DNA from: Cryobacterium sp. PH31-O1
GTDB lineage: Bacteria > Actinomycetota > Actinomycetes > Actinomycetales > Microbacteriaceae
Assembly: GCF_030063455.1 (NCBI RefSeq)
Contig: NZ_JASITB010000009.1
Coordinates: 1 to 64,000 of the forward strand
DNA: 64,000 bases
Direction of reading: 5' to 3'
The notes under the pieces were generated by a model. The model was not told the origin of the DNA, searched no databases, and worked only from the letters and a program-made list of their open reading frames with translations. Shown here piece after piece: positions 45,130-53,799 of this stretch; positions within the stretch are counted from its first letter, which is position 1, and the number at the start of each line of letters is the position of its first letter. Position numbers and translations under genes: made by a program.

Positions 45130-46026
45130 CTACTTGATCGCGCCCATGGCCAGGCCGGTGACCAGGCGCTTCTGCGCCAGCCAGCCAGCCAAAACCACGG
45201 GCAGAACCGCGAGGGTCGATGCTGCCGAGAGTACCGCGAGAAACTGCCCGCGCCCGTCGACAAAGCTGCCGAGGAACGGCGGGGTGGTGCGTGCCATGGT
45301 CGAGGTGAGCAGGCTGGCCAGAAAGTATTCGTTCCAGGCGAAGATGAAGCAGATCAGCGCGGCGGCGGCGATGCCGGGCGCGACGATGGGCATGACCACG
45401 CGCACGAGTTCGGTGAAGAAATTCGCGCCGTCAATCTGTGCCGCCTCGACGATCTCGAGCGGTACCTCGCTGAAGAATGAGCGCATCATCCAAACAGCCA
45501 GCGGCAGGTTCATTCCGACGTAGAGAATGCTCAGGGCCGAGATGTTATCGAGGGCTCCAAAGCTCTGCAGCAGCAGGTAGATCGGAATGATTGCGGCGGC
45601 GATCGGCATGAAGCGGGTGGAGATGAAGAAGAACAGGGCGTCGGTCGATTTGATGATCGGGCGAATCGAGAGGCCATAGGCGGCCGGAATGGCCAGCAGA
45701 AGCACAATGACGGTGCTCATGACACTCGCGGTGAGCGAGTTGAGCAGATAGACGCCGAACCCGCGGTCGAGCACCTCGGCGAACCGGTCAAGGGAGAGCG
45801 CCGTGAAGATGGTCGGTGTTTTCGTCGCCGCGGCGGCCTCGGTCTTGAAGGCCGTGAAGACCATCCAGGCCACCGGAAAGAAGAACCCCAGCGTGACGAT
45901 CCAGGTGAAAATGGTGAGGGCCGTGCTGGTGGCGCGGTGACGCATCCGCTTGGAACGACGACGCGGTGGGGTCAGGGCGCTTCGTGGGGGTGCTGCGCTG
46001 ACCTTGGTGGCGGTGGCGGTACTCAT
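45130..46026 (-). CDS. Carbohydrate ABC transporter permease (MalG-like)
   Basis: 298 residues, six membrane segments. The EAA motif reads EVPLEIVEAAQIDGANFFTELVRVVMPIVAPG (about 183-214), the contact with the ATPase. N-terminus is basic and Ser/Thr-rich. Overlaps the preceding permease by ATGA. Resembles SmoG/MtlG-type polyol permeases. No ABC ATPase gene is present in the operon; a shared MsmK/UgpC-type ATPase elsewhere must supply energy. Confidence 0.9.
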   Translation of the reverse strand: MSTATATKVSAAPPRSALTPPRRRSKRMRHRATSTALTIFTWIVTLGFFFPVAWMVFTAFKTEAAAATKTPTIFTALSLDRFAEVLDRGFGVYLLNSLTASVMSTVIVLLLAIPAAYGLSIRPIIKSTDALFFFISTRFMPIAAAIIPIYLLLQSFGALDNISALSILYVGMNLPLAVWMMRSFFSEVPLEIVEAAQIDGANFFTELVRVVMPIVAPGIAAAALICFIFAWNEYFLASLLTSTMARTTPPFLGSFVDGRGQFLAVLSAASTLAVLPVVLAGWLAQKRLVTGLAMGAIK

Positions 46027-47006
46027 GACTTGGCCCCTTCGCTGGAGAAGATCTTGAACAGCAGGCGCAACGCAACGCTCGCCACGATGATGGTGAGCAA
46101 AACGGTGATCACGCCATAGGCGGCCGCTTCGCCGATTTCGAGCCCCACGAAGGCTCGTTCGTAGAGCAGGTACGACAGGGTCTTGGTGCCGCCGGTGCCG
46201 CGGGTCATGATGGCGATCGGATCGAACACCTGCAACAGCATGATGCCGCCGAGCAGCACGGCAAGCTCGATGTACTGGCGCAGGTGCGGCAGTGTCATGT
46301 GTACAAAGCTGCGAATAGGGCCGGCTCCATCAACGGATGCCGCCTCCAGCGTCTCCTTGCTCTGGCTCTGCAGCCCGGCGAGCAGAATGAGCATCATGAA
46401 GGGCGTGTACTGCCAGGTAAGCACCATGATCACGGTGAGCGCGGGAAAGTCGGTGTTCCACTGCACGGGGTCAACGCCGAGCACCGACAGGCCCCAGTTG
46501 ACCATGCCGACGTTCGCGTCGAGCATCGACCACTTAAAGATGAGGGCGGCGGCGGCGGGCATCATGAGGAACGGCGTGATGACGAGTGTGCGGGCCAGGC
46601 CCTGACCGAAGAATTTGCGGTTGAGCAGCAGGGCGATGCCGAGACCGAACAGTACGGAGAGCACGATCGACGAGCCGGTGATGACCACGGTCGCCGCCAG
46701 CGACTGCATGAAGGCTCCGCCGGTGAAGACGGTCACGTAGTTGTCGAACCCGGCGAAGCCGCGCGAGCCGGGGCGCATCAGGTTCCACCTCTGGAACGAG
46801 TAATAGATGGTAACGAGAAAGGGAATCTGCGTCACCAGAATAGCGACGACGATGGCCGGCCAGACCAGGGCGCGGGCCAGGCGGAGAGCCTTCTTCTGGC
46901 CGCCGCTCAGCTCGGGTTTCGGGGGGCGACGACGTGTTGTCCGTGACGCGGCCGGGGCCTGGTCTTCGGGTTCAGCCACGGTCCTGATCAAATCTGGCGC
47001 GGTCAT
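46023..47006 (-). CDS. Carbohydrate ABC transporter permease (MalF-like)
   Basis: 327 residues, six membrane segments after a cytoplasmic N-terminus of about 45 residues. EAA motif: SKETLEAASVDGAGPIRSFVHMTLPHLR (about 217-244). The TFSFQRWNL-like entry (IYYSFQRWNLMRPGSRGF) and the partner permease indicate a polyol/sugar importer of the SmoF/MtlF type. An intercistronic hairpin separates it from the binding-protein gene. Confidence 0.9.
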   Translation of the reverse strand: MTAPDLIRTVAEPEDQAPAASRTTRRRPPKPELSGGQKKALRLARALVWPAIVVAILVTQIPFLVTIYYSFQRWNLMRPGSRGFAGFDNYVTVFTGGAFMQSLAATVVITGSSIVLSVLFGLGIALLLNRKFFGQGLARTLVITPFLMMPAAAALIFKWSMLDANVGMVNWGLSVLGVDPVQWNTDFPALTVIMVLTWQYTPFMMLILLAGLQSQSKETLEAASVDGAGPIRSFVHMTLPHLRQYIELAVLLGGIMLLQVFDPIAIMTRGTGGTKTLSYLLYERAFVGLEIGEAAAYGVITVLLTIIVASVALRLLFKIFSSEGAKS

Positions 47007-47051
47007 GTCTGCAGTCTCTTTCTCGTTCTCGGCGTTGAACTGACGAGGGTG

Positions 47052-47080
47052 GTGGGCGGCGTCTCGTCGACGCCGCCCAC
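47052..47080 (-). terminator. Intercistronic hairpin after the binding-protein gene
   Basis: Perfect 12-bp stem GTGGGCGGCGTC (47052-47063) / GACGCCGCCCAC (47069-47080) with a 5-nt loop, 15 nt after the binding-protein stop and 45 nt before the permease start. A strong hairpin here would partly stop transcription or protect the upstream mRNA end, giving more binding protein than permease. There is no U-tract. Confidence 0.7.
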
Positions 47081-47095
47081 GTTCACGGGTGGTGC

Positions 47096-48454
47096 CTACT
47101 TCTGGGCGTCTCCGGCTTGCTGGGCAAGCTCCTGGCCCTTATCGAGAACGTTCTCGACCGTGTCGCGACCGGCGAACACGTCGGCGATGTCCTGCGAGAC
47201 CTGGTTTCCCAGGTCTTGGAACTCCGGTACGGTGACGTACTGAATGCCGACCCACGGCTGCGGGTTCACACCGGGCTGCGTCGGGTTGACCGCGAGCATG
47301 ATGTCCTTGGTGATCGGTGCGAAAGAGGATGCCGCGGCGAGATAATTCTCATTCTCATAGGTCGAGGTGCGCGATCCCGGGGGAACGCGTTCCCAGCCGA
47401 GGGTGGTGCCGACCAGGTCGATGTACTCGGTGCTGGTGGCCCAGCTCACGAACTGCCAGGCGGCGTCCTGGTTCTTGCTGGTGTTGGGAATGGCGAGGTT
47501 CCAGGCCCAGAGCCAACCGGATTCTGCGGTCTCCTTGACCGGGGCGTGCACGTACCCGACCTTGCCGGCGACGGCGGAACCCTCAGCCTCCAGGGGGCCA
47601 GCGGCACTCGTGGCGTCGTACCACATGGCCGCGTTGCCCTGCGAGAACAGGTTGAGGCACTCGGTGAAGCCGGTCGAGACGGGGTCGGCTTCGCCGGCAT
47701 CGTTCACGAGGTCGGTGTAGAACTTTACGGCTTCGGTGAACTCCGGGGAATTGACTTCGGCGTTCCAGTCCTCATCGAACCAGCTGCCGCCGAAGGTCTG
47801 CACGACCGTGGTCAACGGCGCAAACAGTTCGCCCCAGCCGGGTTTCCCACGCAGGCAGATGCCGGCAGCGTCGTCGGTCTTGAGGGTGCGCGCGAAGCCG
47901 GCGACCTCGTCCCAGGTGGGATTGGTCGGCATCTCGAGGCCGGCCGCGGCGAACATGTCCTTGTTGTACATGAGAAAAGACGACTCGCCATAGAACGGAA
48001 CAGCGTAGAGGCTGTCATCAACGGTCAGGGCGTCACGCACGGGCGGCAGCAGGTCGTCGACGTTGTAGGCGGTGTCGGCTTCGGCCAGCGGGCCGAGGTC
48101 GACGAGCCAGTCGTTCTGGCCCCAGATCGGTACCTCGTAGCTGCCGACGGTGACGATGTCGTACTGGCCGCCCTGGGTCGCGACATCCTTGGTGACGGCG
48201 TCGCGAAGGTCGTTTTCCTCCATGGCGACGAAGTTCACGCTGATGTCGGGGTGGGAATCTTCGAAGGCGCCCTTGAGCTCCTCCATGTCCTTCATCTGCG
48301 GGTTGTTCACCGTAGCGAGGGTCAGGGTCACTGGGCCGTCGGCCTGTTGTGTGCCGCCGCCGGCTCCGGTGCATCCGGCCAAAAGCACACCCACCGAAGA
48401 GAAGGCGACTGCGCGGAGCACAAGCCTTTTCTTCATGGAATAAGACTTCGTCAT
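47096..48454 (-). CDS. Extracellular polyol/sugar-binding lipoprotein
   Basis: 452 residues. A lipoprotein signal KKRLVLRAVAFSSVGVLLAGC (lipobox LLAGC) anchors it outside the membrane. The mature part is a type 1 extracellular solute-binding protein (VTLTLATVNNPQMKDMEELKGAFEDSHPDISVNF...; LPVPFYGESSFLMYNKDMF-like region). ATG 48454 is chosen because AAGAGG sits 7 nt upstream; ATG 48436 (MKKRL) is possible. First gene of the operon, and the most likely highly expressed one. Confidence 0.9.
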   Translation of the reverse strand: MTKSYSMKKRLVLRAVAFSSVGVLLAGCTGAGGGTQQADGPVTLTLATVNNPQMKDMEELKGAFEDSHPDISVNFVAMEENDLRDAVTKDVATQGGQYDIVTVGSYEVPIWGQNDWLVDLGPLAEADTAYNVDDLLPPVRDALTVDDSLYAVPFYGESSFLMYNKDMFAAAGLEMPTNPTWDEVAGFARTLKTDDAAGICLRGKPGWGELFAPLTTVVQTFGGSWFDEDWNAEVNSPEFTEAVKFYTDLVNDAGEADPVSTGFTECLNLFSQGNAAMWYDATSAAGPLEAEGSAVAGKVGYVHAPVKETAESGWLWAWNLAIPNTSKNQDAAWQFVSWATSTEYIDLVGTTLGWERVPPGSRTSTYENENYLAAASSFAPITKDIMLAVNPTQPGVNPQPWVGIQYVTVPEFQDLGNQVSQDIADVFAGRDTVENVLDKGQELAQQAGDAQK

Positions 48455-48478
48455 CTCAAACCTCTTCATCGTCGACAC

Positions 48479-48694
48479 GTCCTTGTGGACTGGTATGAAG
48501 CTACTGTGAACCGATTGAGTGGAAAAAGCAACTCAAATTGTGGTTTTGTGATGTTTCTGTGACGAAATATTGCCCGATCATACATATATTCGGTCGCAAT
48601 ACCCACAAAAACGGATGCCACCGGTCGACTGCCGCGCGCCGAATTGCTAGTCTGAGGCCACCGGCCCGATGCCGGTGGCTGCGAGGAGGCAGGC
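48479..48694. promoter_or_regulatory. Divergent control region of the polyol operon and deoR2
   Basis: A+T-rich centre (48530-48600). TGTGA occurs at 48547-48551 and 48558-48562, exactly 11 bp (one helical turn) apart, with a related TGTGG at 48539-48543; these are candidate DeoR/GlpR-type direct-repeat sites. On the plus strand TAGTCT (48648-48653) is a likely -10, and a perfect 9-bp dyad GCCACCGGC / GCCGGTGGC (48657-48679) overlaps the predicted start, fitting autorepression of the divergent deoR. Ribosome site GAGGAGG precedes ATG 48695. Confidence 0.5.
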
Positions 48695-49459
48695 ATGTAC
48701 CCAGCGGAACGACAGGCCGCGATCATCGCGCTCGCGCAGGCCGGCACCGGTGAGATCTTGGTGGCCACCGCCAGCGTCGCGCTCTTGGTCACCGCCGAGA
48801 CCATTCGCCGTGATCTCGTCGTGCTCGAGCGCCAGGGGGTCCTTCGGCGTCAGCACGGCGGCGCCCGTCTCGTGCAGAGCACCCCATTCGAGATCGCAAT
48901 GGCCCAGCGCAGGCTGGAGAACGCGCCGCAGAAGCATCGAATCGCCCAGCGGGTGCTGCAGGAGCTGCCCGACGACGGGGTTGTGCTGCTGGACTCCGGC
49001 GCACTCACCCTGGTAATCGCATCCGTTTTTCCGGAGGACCGGCGGCTGATCGTCGTGACCAACAATCTGCCCGCGGTGCGGTTGCTCTCCCGAAAGCCCC
49101 TCCTCACCGTGCTCGCGCTGCCCGGACGGGTGCGCAGCGTTTCGCAGGGCGCCGTCGACGAGTGGACCCGGGCGCGCATCAGCCAGCTCAACGTGGACGT
49201 CGCGTTTGTCGGCGGCAACGGGCTGACCGCCGAGGCCGGGCTCACCACGACGATTCCCGATGAGGCCGAGGTGAAACGAGCCATGATGCTGTCGGGGCGG
49301 CGGCGGGTACTCGCGCTGACCTCGAGCAAAATCGGCCAGAACTCGTTCTGCCACGTCGCCGACGCCAACGAATTCGATCTCATTATCACCGACGACGGGA
49401 TCGACCCCCGTCAGTCCCGCAAGCTGAGCGCCGCCGGCCCCGAGCTCGCAATCGTCTGA
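48695..49459 (+). CDS. DeoR/GlpR-family regulator, divergent from the polyol operon
   Basis: 254 residues. DeoR helix-turn-helix (about 6-56; TAETIRRDLVVLERQGVLRRQHGGARLV) plus DeoRC sensor domain (VVLLDSGALTLVIASVF; VDVAFVGGNGLTAEAGLTTTIPDEAEVKRAMM, typical of fructose/polyol-type regulators). The recognition region is slightly unusual: LVATASVALLVTAETIRRD, with LL where polar residues are common. A second DeoR gene lies inside the operon, so uptake and catabolism may be under two repressors. Confidence 0.88.
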   Translation: MYPAERQAAIIALAQAGTGEILVATASVALLVTAETIRRDLVVLERQGVLRRQHGGARLVQSTPFEIAMAQRRLENAPQKHRIAQRVLQELPDDGVVLLDSGALTLVIASVFPEDRRLIVVTNNLPAVRLLSRKPLLTVLALPGRVRSVSQGAVDEWTRARISQLNVDVAFVGGNGLTAEAGLTTTIPDEAEVKRAMMLSGRRRVLALTSSKIGQNSFCHVADANEFDLIITDDGIDPRQSRKLSAAGPELAIV

Positions 49460-49503
49460 GCTGCGGGCATCCGCTCGTGGATTCTGGCGCTCGGGCGGCT
49501 TGG

Positions 49504-49560
49504 CGAGGTGTGAGTCTCGGTCCGTTGAAACGTTCAAATCCGGCCGGGACTCACACCTCG
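49504..49560. repeat. Inverted repeat between deoR2 and mmsB-like gene (related to 40561-40617)
   Basis: Perfect 13-bp arms CGAGGTGTGAGTC (49504-49516) and GACTCACACCTCG (49548-49560); with wobble pairs the stem extends inward by about six more. The loop contains TTGAA ACG TTCAA, itself a small dyad. Flanked by convergent stops at 49459 and 49566. Shares the GTGAGT arm and GTTGAA loop word with 40561-40617. Confidence 0.83.
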
Positions 49561-49565
49561 TTGAT

Positions 49566-50459
49566 TCAGGCCAGGGAGCCGTCGACCAGCTTCACGATCA
49601 TGGAGCAGTCCTTGCCGCCCTCGCCCTGGTCAATCAGGCGCTGAAACAGCTGTTGCACGTGCGTACCGATCTCGAGCGGCGTGTCTGTTGCTGCGGCGGC
49701 CGCGACCGCGAGGCCGATGTCCTTGTTGGCGAGCTCGGCCGTGAAGGTCGGCGCGAAGTCACGGTTTACAGCCGCCGATGGCACGACCCCCTTGACCGGA
49801 TACCAGGTGCGCAGGGCCCAGCTGTCGCCCGACGAAACGGATGCGATATCCCAGAACACCTGCGGGTCCAGTCCCAGCCGATCGGCCAAAACTGCTCCTT
49901 CCGACGTTGCGGCCAGATTGATGAACAGCATCAGATTGTTGCAGATCTTCGCGGCCTGGCCGGTCGTGGCACCCCCGGTGGGAATGATGTTCGCGGCCAT
50001 CGGCTCTATGTAGGCGGTCGCGGCGGTGACGGCATCCGCTTCGCCGCCGATCATGAAGGTGAGCGTGCCGGCTTCAGCACCGGTGATTCCGCCCGAGACG
50101 GGAGCGTCGACGAACCGAAAACCGGCTGCGGCGGTCGCATCGTGCAGCGCCTGGGCCGATTCGATGTCGATCGTCGAGGAGTCCACCAGCAGGGTCGTCG
50201 TGGCGGCGTGCGCCAGCACGCCATCGTCGCCGAAGTACACGGCACGGGCGTGGTCGCCCTTGGGCAGCATGGTGAAGACCACGTCGGCGCCGGCGACGGC
50301 GTCCTTGATACTGATCGCGCGGGTGACGCCGGCGGCCACCGCAGCGTCGAGAGCTTGCGCGTTGAGGTCGAAACCGCGCACGCTGTGCCCGGCCTTCACC
50401 AGGTTCGCCGTCATGGGGCCGCCCATGTGGCCCAGCCCAATCCATCCGATTACCGCCAT
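49566..50459 (-). CDS. NAD(P)-dependent 3-hydroxyisobutyrate dehydrogenase-like oxidoreductase
   Basis: 297 residues. Beta-hydroxyacid dehydrogenase family: WIGLGHMGGPMTANLVKAGHSVRGFD (about 5-30) for NAD binding, FVDAPVSGGITGAEAGTLTFMIGG (about 115-138) for substrate binding, and catalytic Lys in GQAAKICNNLML. Most like MmsB of valine degradation, although no other valine genes are adjacent. ATG 50459 follows GAAGGAG. The closely related tartronate semialdehyde reductases are an alternative. Confidence 0.85.
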   Translation of the reverse strand: MAVIGWIGLGHMGGPMTANLVKAGHSVRGFDLNAQALDAAVAAGVTRAISIKDAVAGADVVFTMLPKGDHARAVYFGDDGVLAHAATTTLLVDSSTIDIESAQALHDATAAAGFRFVDAPVSGGITGAEAGTLTFMIGGEADAVTAATAYIEPMAANIIPTGGATTGQAAKICNNLMLFINLAATSEGAVLADRLGLDPQVFWDIASVSSGDSWALRTWYPVKGVVPSAAVNRDFAPTFTAELANKDIGLAVAAAAATDTPLEIGTHVQQLFQRLIDQGEGGKDCSMIVKLVDGSLA

Positions 50460-50571
50460 GGCAAAGCTCCTTCGCATAGGTGACGGGCCGCTATGCCCGA
50501 CAACATCCACGATGGCACAAATTGTCGGCGGGCTGGTCGCCGACCCGAGAGTTTCGGTCGTTGATCTGACT

Positions 50572-50640
50572 CCGGGCCCACCCTGTGGCCACGGGCCCAG
50601 TTTATAGGCTGGGCCCGTGGACGGGGCCCGGGCCCCGTCC
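50572..50640. repeat. Palindromic GGGCCC/TTTATA element, copy 2
   Basis: CACGGGCCCAG (50590-50600) and CTGGGCCCGTG (50609-50619) form a perfect 11-bp stem with loop TTTATAGG. Immediately after comes a loopless 22-bp palindrome, GGACGGGGCCC (50619-50629) / GGGCCCCGTCC (50630-50640). Bases 50593-50627 match 25-59 at 31 of 35 positions. The element ends 3 nt before the stop codon of the minus-strand beta-lactamase-like gene, so it lies in its 3' UTR. Confidence 0.82.
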
Positions 50641-50643
50641 GGA

Positions 50644-51606
50644 TCAGTGCACGTACTCCAGCAGATCGGCCCCGACCGCGCGCATTCCGTCGAGCGCGGC
50701 GAGTCGGGTCATTAGCTGCGAATCGTCGAACAGCATCGCCACCGCGTAGGTCACGCCAGCACGCGGACCACGCAGGATGCCCACCTCGGCGCGCACGCCG
50801 GCATCGGTTCCGGTCTTGTTGACCATGAGCAGCCCGAGGTCACTCTCTCGATGCGTCAGGGGATCGAGCCCGAACGCACTCGCCACCATCGACAGGTCGG
50901 AGTTGAGCGAAAGCCAGCCAATCACCCGGCCACTCGTCTCGGCGTCGACGATCTCGCCCCTGGCGAGTGCGGTGAACAGCCAGGTGAGCTCTTTGGCGCT
51001 GCCCACCGACAATTGGGGCGCGTCGTCCGGGCCGCGCTTGTTGCGCACCAGGTCGAGCAGGGCCGTGCGGCTCAGCCCGAGACTTTCGGTGCGCGCCCGC
51101 ACCGCGTGCAGGCCGACGGCCCGAATGAGCACATTGGTCGCTAGGTTGTCGCTCGTGGCGCCCACGAGCGCGGCAAGGTCCGCGACGCTCAGCCGGGAGA
51201 CCTGGAGGTGCTGCCAAATTCCGGAATTGCCCACGGCGTCGGTGCTCGAGCGTTCGAGCATCGTGGCCAGGCCGAACTCGGCATCCTTCAGCCGAGCGGC
51301 CACCTCGATCAGCAGCAGCACCTTGCCCACGCTCGCTGTGGGCATCGAGACGTGGTCGTCGACCGAGAACAGCACCCGCCCGGTCGACAGGTCCGTCGCC
51401 CGCGCCGAGACCTGCACGCCGTTGAGGGCCAGTTCACCGAGCGACGCGAAACCACGGGCGAAGTTCTCGGGAGCATCGGTTCCGCGATGTTTGCCACCGG
51501 AGGCCGCAGCATGACGGGAATGACCGGCATCACCCGCGTTCAGACCGGCGCGGCGGCCACCGACATTTGCCGACGGGCCAGCATCGCCGCGAGTCGGAAA
51601 GTCCAC
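50644..51606 (-). CDS. Class A beta-lactamase-fold serine hydrolase
   Basis: About 320 residues. Ser-xx-Lys in ASVGK (near 90), SDN in GATSDNLA (near 147) and KTG in VNKTGTD (near 262) are all present and in the right order for the penicillin-binding/class A beta-lactamase fold. No signal peptide or lipobox is seen; the N-terminal 50 residues are Gly/Ala/Arg-rich, so a cytosolic location or unrecognised export is possible. GTG 51606 is preferred (GGAAGGAAGGGGCAGACA upstream); the frame stays open to 51648. Whether it hydrolyses beta-lactams cannot be told. Confidence 0.8.
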   Translation of the reverse strand: MDFPTRGDAGPSANVGGRRAGLNAGDAGHSRHAAASGGKHRGTDAPENFARGFASLGELALNGVQVSARATDLSTGRVLFSVDDHVSMPTASVGKVLLLIEVAARLKDAEFGLATMLERSSTDAVGNSGIWQHLQVSRLSVADLAALVGATSDNLATNVLIRAVGLHAVRARTESLGLSRTALLDLVRNKRGPDDAPQLSVGSAKELTWLFTALARGEIVDAETSGRVIGWLSLNSDLSMVASAFGLDPLTHRESDLGLLMVNKTGTDAGVRAEVGILRGPRAGVTYAVAMLFDDSQLMTRLAALDGMRAVGADLLEYVH

Positions 51607-51689
51607 TGTCTGCCCCTTCCTTCCCCGGTGCGGCCACGCACCCGCCATCCCCTGCTCTTTCCAGCAAGGCCCACACTAACCCAGGCGTG

Positions 51690-53654
51690 TTACCAGATGG
51701 TGACGCGCGTCTCGGGGGCGAGGTAGAGGGCATCCGCTTCGGTGACGTCAAAGGCCTCGTAGAACGCCGGAATATTGCTGACGATCTGGTTGCAGCGAAA
51801 CTCGTTCGGCGAGTGCGGGTCGATAGCCAGCAAGCGGATGGCCTCGGCGTCGCGCAGCTTCATCTGCCAGGCCTGGGCCCAGGAGAGGAAGAACCGCATT
51901 TGCCCGGTGAGTCCGTCGATGACCGGCGACTCCTCGCCGCCCAGCGAGAGCAGGTAAGCCTTCCAGGCGATGGAGAGGCCGCCGAGGTCGCCGATGTTCT
52001 CGCCGATCGTGAGCGCACCGTTCACGGTGTTTCCCGGGATGGCTTGCGGTTCGAGGCCCTCGAACTGGGCGATCAGCGCGGTCGTGCGCGTTTCGAACGC
52101 CGCCTTGTCGTCGGCGGTCCACCAGTCGATGAGACGGCCGTCACCGTCGTACTTGGAGCCCTGGTCGTCGAAGCCGTGGCCGATCTCGTGGCCGATGACC
52201 GCACCGATCGCGCCGTAGTTGGCGGCCGGGTCGCGGGTCTCGTCGAAGAACGGAAACTGCAAAATAGCGGCCGGAAAGACGATCTCGTTAAATCCGGGGT
52301 TGTAATAGGCGTTGATGGTCTGCGGGGTCATGAACCATTCGTCGCGATCGAGCGGCTTGCCGATCTTGCCGAGCTCGCGCTGAAACTCGAACTCACCGGC
52401 GGCCTTGACGTTGCTGATCAGGTCGCCGGCGGTGATCTGAAGGCTCGAGTAGTCGCGCCATTTCACCGGGTAGCCGATCTTTGGCGTGAATTTGCGCAGC
52501 TTCTCGAGGGCGCGCGTGCGGGTCTCCTCGGTCATCCAGTCGAGGGTGCTGATGCTGTTCTCGTAGGCCGTGACGAGGTTGGCCACGAGCACGTCCATGC
52601 TCTCCTTGGCGCTCGGCTTGAAGTGGCGCTGCACGTAGATGCGGCCGACGGCCTCGCCGAGGGCTCCCTCAACGAGTGAGACGCCGCGCTTCCACCGGTC
52701 GCGCAGCTGCGGGGTGCCGCTCAGGGTACGCCCGTAGAAGTCGAAATTCGCCTCCACGAATTCACCCGACAGATAGGCGGCACTCGAGCGGATGACCTGC
52801 CAGCGCAGCCAGTCCTGCCACGACTCCAGGCGGTCATCGGTCAGGGTCTCGGCGAGCCCAGCGATGAAGCTCGGCTCCCGCACGACGACCTCGTCGAAGG
52901 CGCCGACCGGGGCGTCGAGGCCGTCCAGCCACAGGTCAACGTCGGCGCCGGCGGCGAGCGCCGAGACCTGGCCCCAGGTGCGCAGGTTGTAGGTTTTCTC
53001 GCTGTCGCGGGTGCTGACTTTGTCCCAGTGGTGCGCGGCGAGTTCGGTTTCGAGGGCGAACACCCGCCCGGCCCGTGCGGCGGCGTCTGCGAAACCGGCG
53101 AGGGTGAACATCCGCTCAAGAAACTCTTGATACTTCGTTCGAATCTCGGCGAATTTTTCTTCGCGGTAGTACGACTCGTCTGGCAGGCCGATCCCGCCCT
53201 GCGCGATGAAGACCAGGTAGCGTTCGGGGTTGCCCGGGTCGTTGTCGACGTAGAGGTGGAAGGCTCCGGCGATGCCACCGCGCTCGAGGCGGCCGAGGGT
53301 CGCGAGCAGCTCGGAGATGGTGGTGACCGCGTCGACCTCTGCAAGGTCATTCTGCAGCGGGGTGGCGCCGAGGGCTTCGATGCGTTCTTCGTCGAGGAAG
53401 CTCGTGTAGAGGTCGCCGAACTTGCGCTCGAGGCCGCCGGCTGGGGCGGACTGCGCCTCGACGATGATCTCGCGCACCGCTTTCTCTGCGTCTTCGGCGA
53501 GCATCATGAAGGAGCCCCAGCGGGCCTTGTCGGCGGGGATCTCGCTGCGCGCGATCCACTTGCCGTTCACGTGCCGAAAGAGGTCGTCTTGCGGTCGCAC
53601 CTCCGGGTCGAGTTCGTCTCTGTTGATTCCGGATGCAGTCGCCAGCTCAGTCAT
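51690..53654 (-). CDS. M13 (neprilysin-family) zinc metallopeptidase
   Basis: 654 residues, the usual M13 length. Zinc motif VIGHEIGHGFDDQG near 488-501, third ligand in GENIGDLGG, and the conserved C-terminal segment NEFRCNQIVSNIPAFYEAFDV. No signal peptide, so like other actinobacterial PepO proteins it is probably cytoplasmic and cleaves oligopeptides. TAGGCT (53661-53666, minus) lies exactly 6 nt before ATG 53654, predicting a leaderless message. Confidence 0.94.
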   Translation of the reverse strand: MTELATASGINRDELDPEVRPQDDLFRHVNGKWIARSEIPADKARWGSFMMLAEDAEKAVREIIVEAQSAPAGGLERKFGDLYTSFLDEERIEALGATPLQNDLAEVDAVTTISELLATLGRLERGGIAGAFHLYVDNDPGNPERYLVFIAQGGIGLPDESYYREEKFAEIRTKYQEFLERMFTLAGFADAAARAGRVFALETELAAHHWDKVSTRDSEKTYNLRTWGQVSALAAGADVDLWLDGLDAPVGAFDEVVVREPSFIAGLAETLTDDRLESWQDWLRWQVIRSSAAYLSGEFVEANFDFYGRTLSGTPQLRDRWKRGVSLVEGALGEAVGRIYVQRHFKPSAKESMDVLVANLVTAYENSISTLDWMTEETRTRALEKLRKFTPKIGYPVKWRDYSSLQITAGDLISNVKAAGEFEFQRELGKIGKPLDRDEWFMTPQTINAYYNPGFNEIVFPAAILQFPFFDETRDPAANYGAIGAVIGHEIGHGFDDQGSKYDGDGRLIDWWTADDKAAFETRTTALIAQFEGLEPQAIPGNTVNGALTIGENIGDLGGLSIAWKAYLLSLGGEESPVIDGLTGQMRFFLSWAQAWQMKLRDAEAIRLLAIDPHSPNEFRCNQIVSNIPAFYEAFDVTEADALYLAPETRVTIW

Positions 53655-53799
53655 GGTCCCAGCCTATCCGGGGCCGGTGACAGGTGGCCGTGTGGGGGGC
53701 TCGTTTCGATCTGGCATGGCCGCGCCCGATATCGGTAGCCGCTACGGTAATGGGCGTAGCGCGCACCCATCTGGGGCGCGGTCCTGCAGACGCGGCCGC

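Noticed and set aside
50644..51606. Antibiotic-resistance beta-lactamase.
   Set aside because: Active-site motifs of the fold are present, but no export signal is seen and the Omega-loop Glu is not clear; a fold-level call is the most that can be supported.
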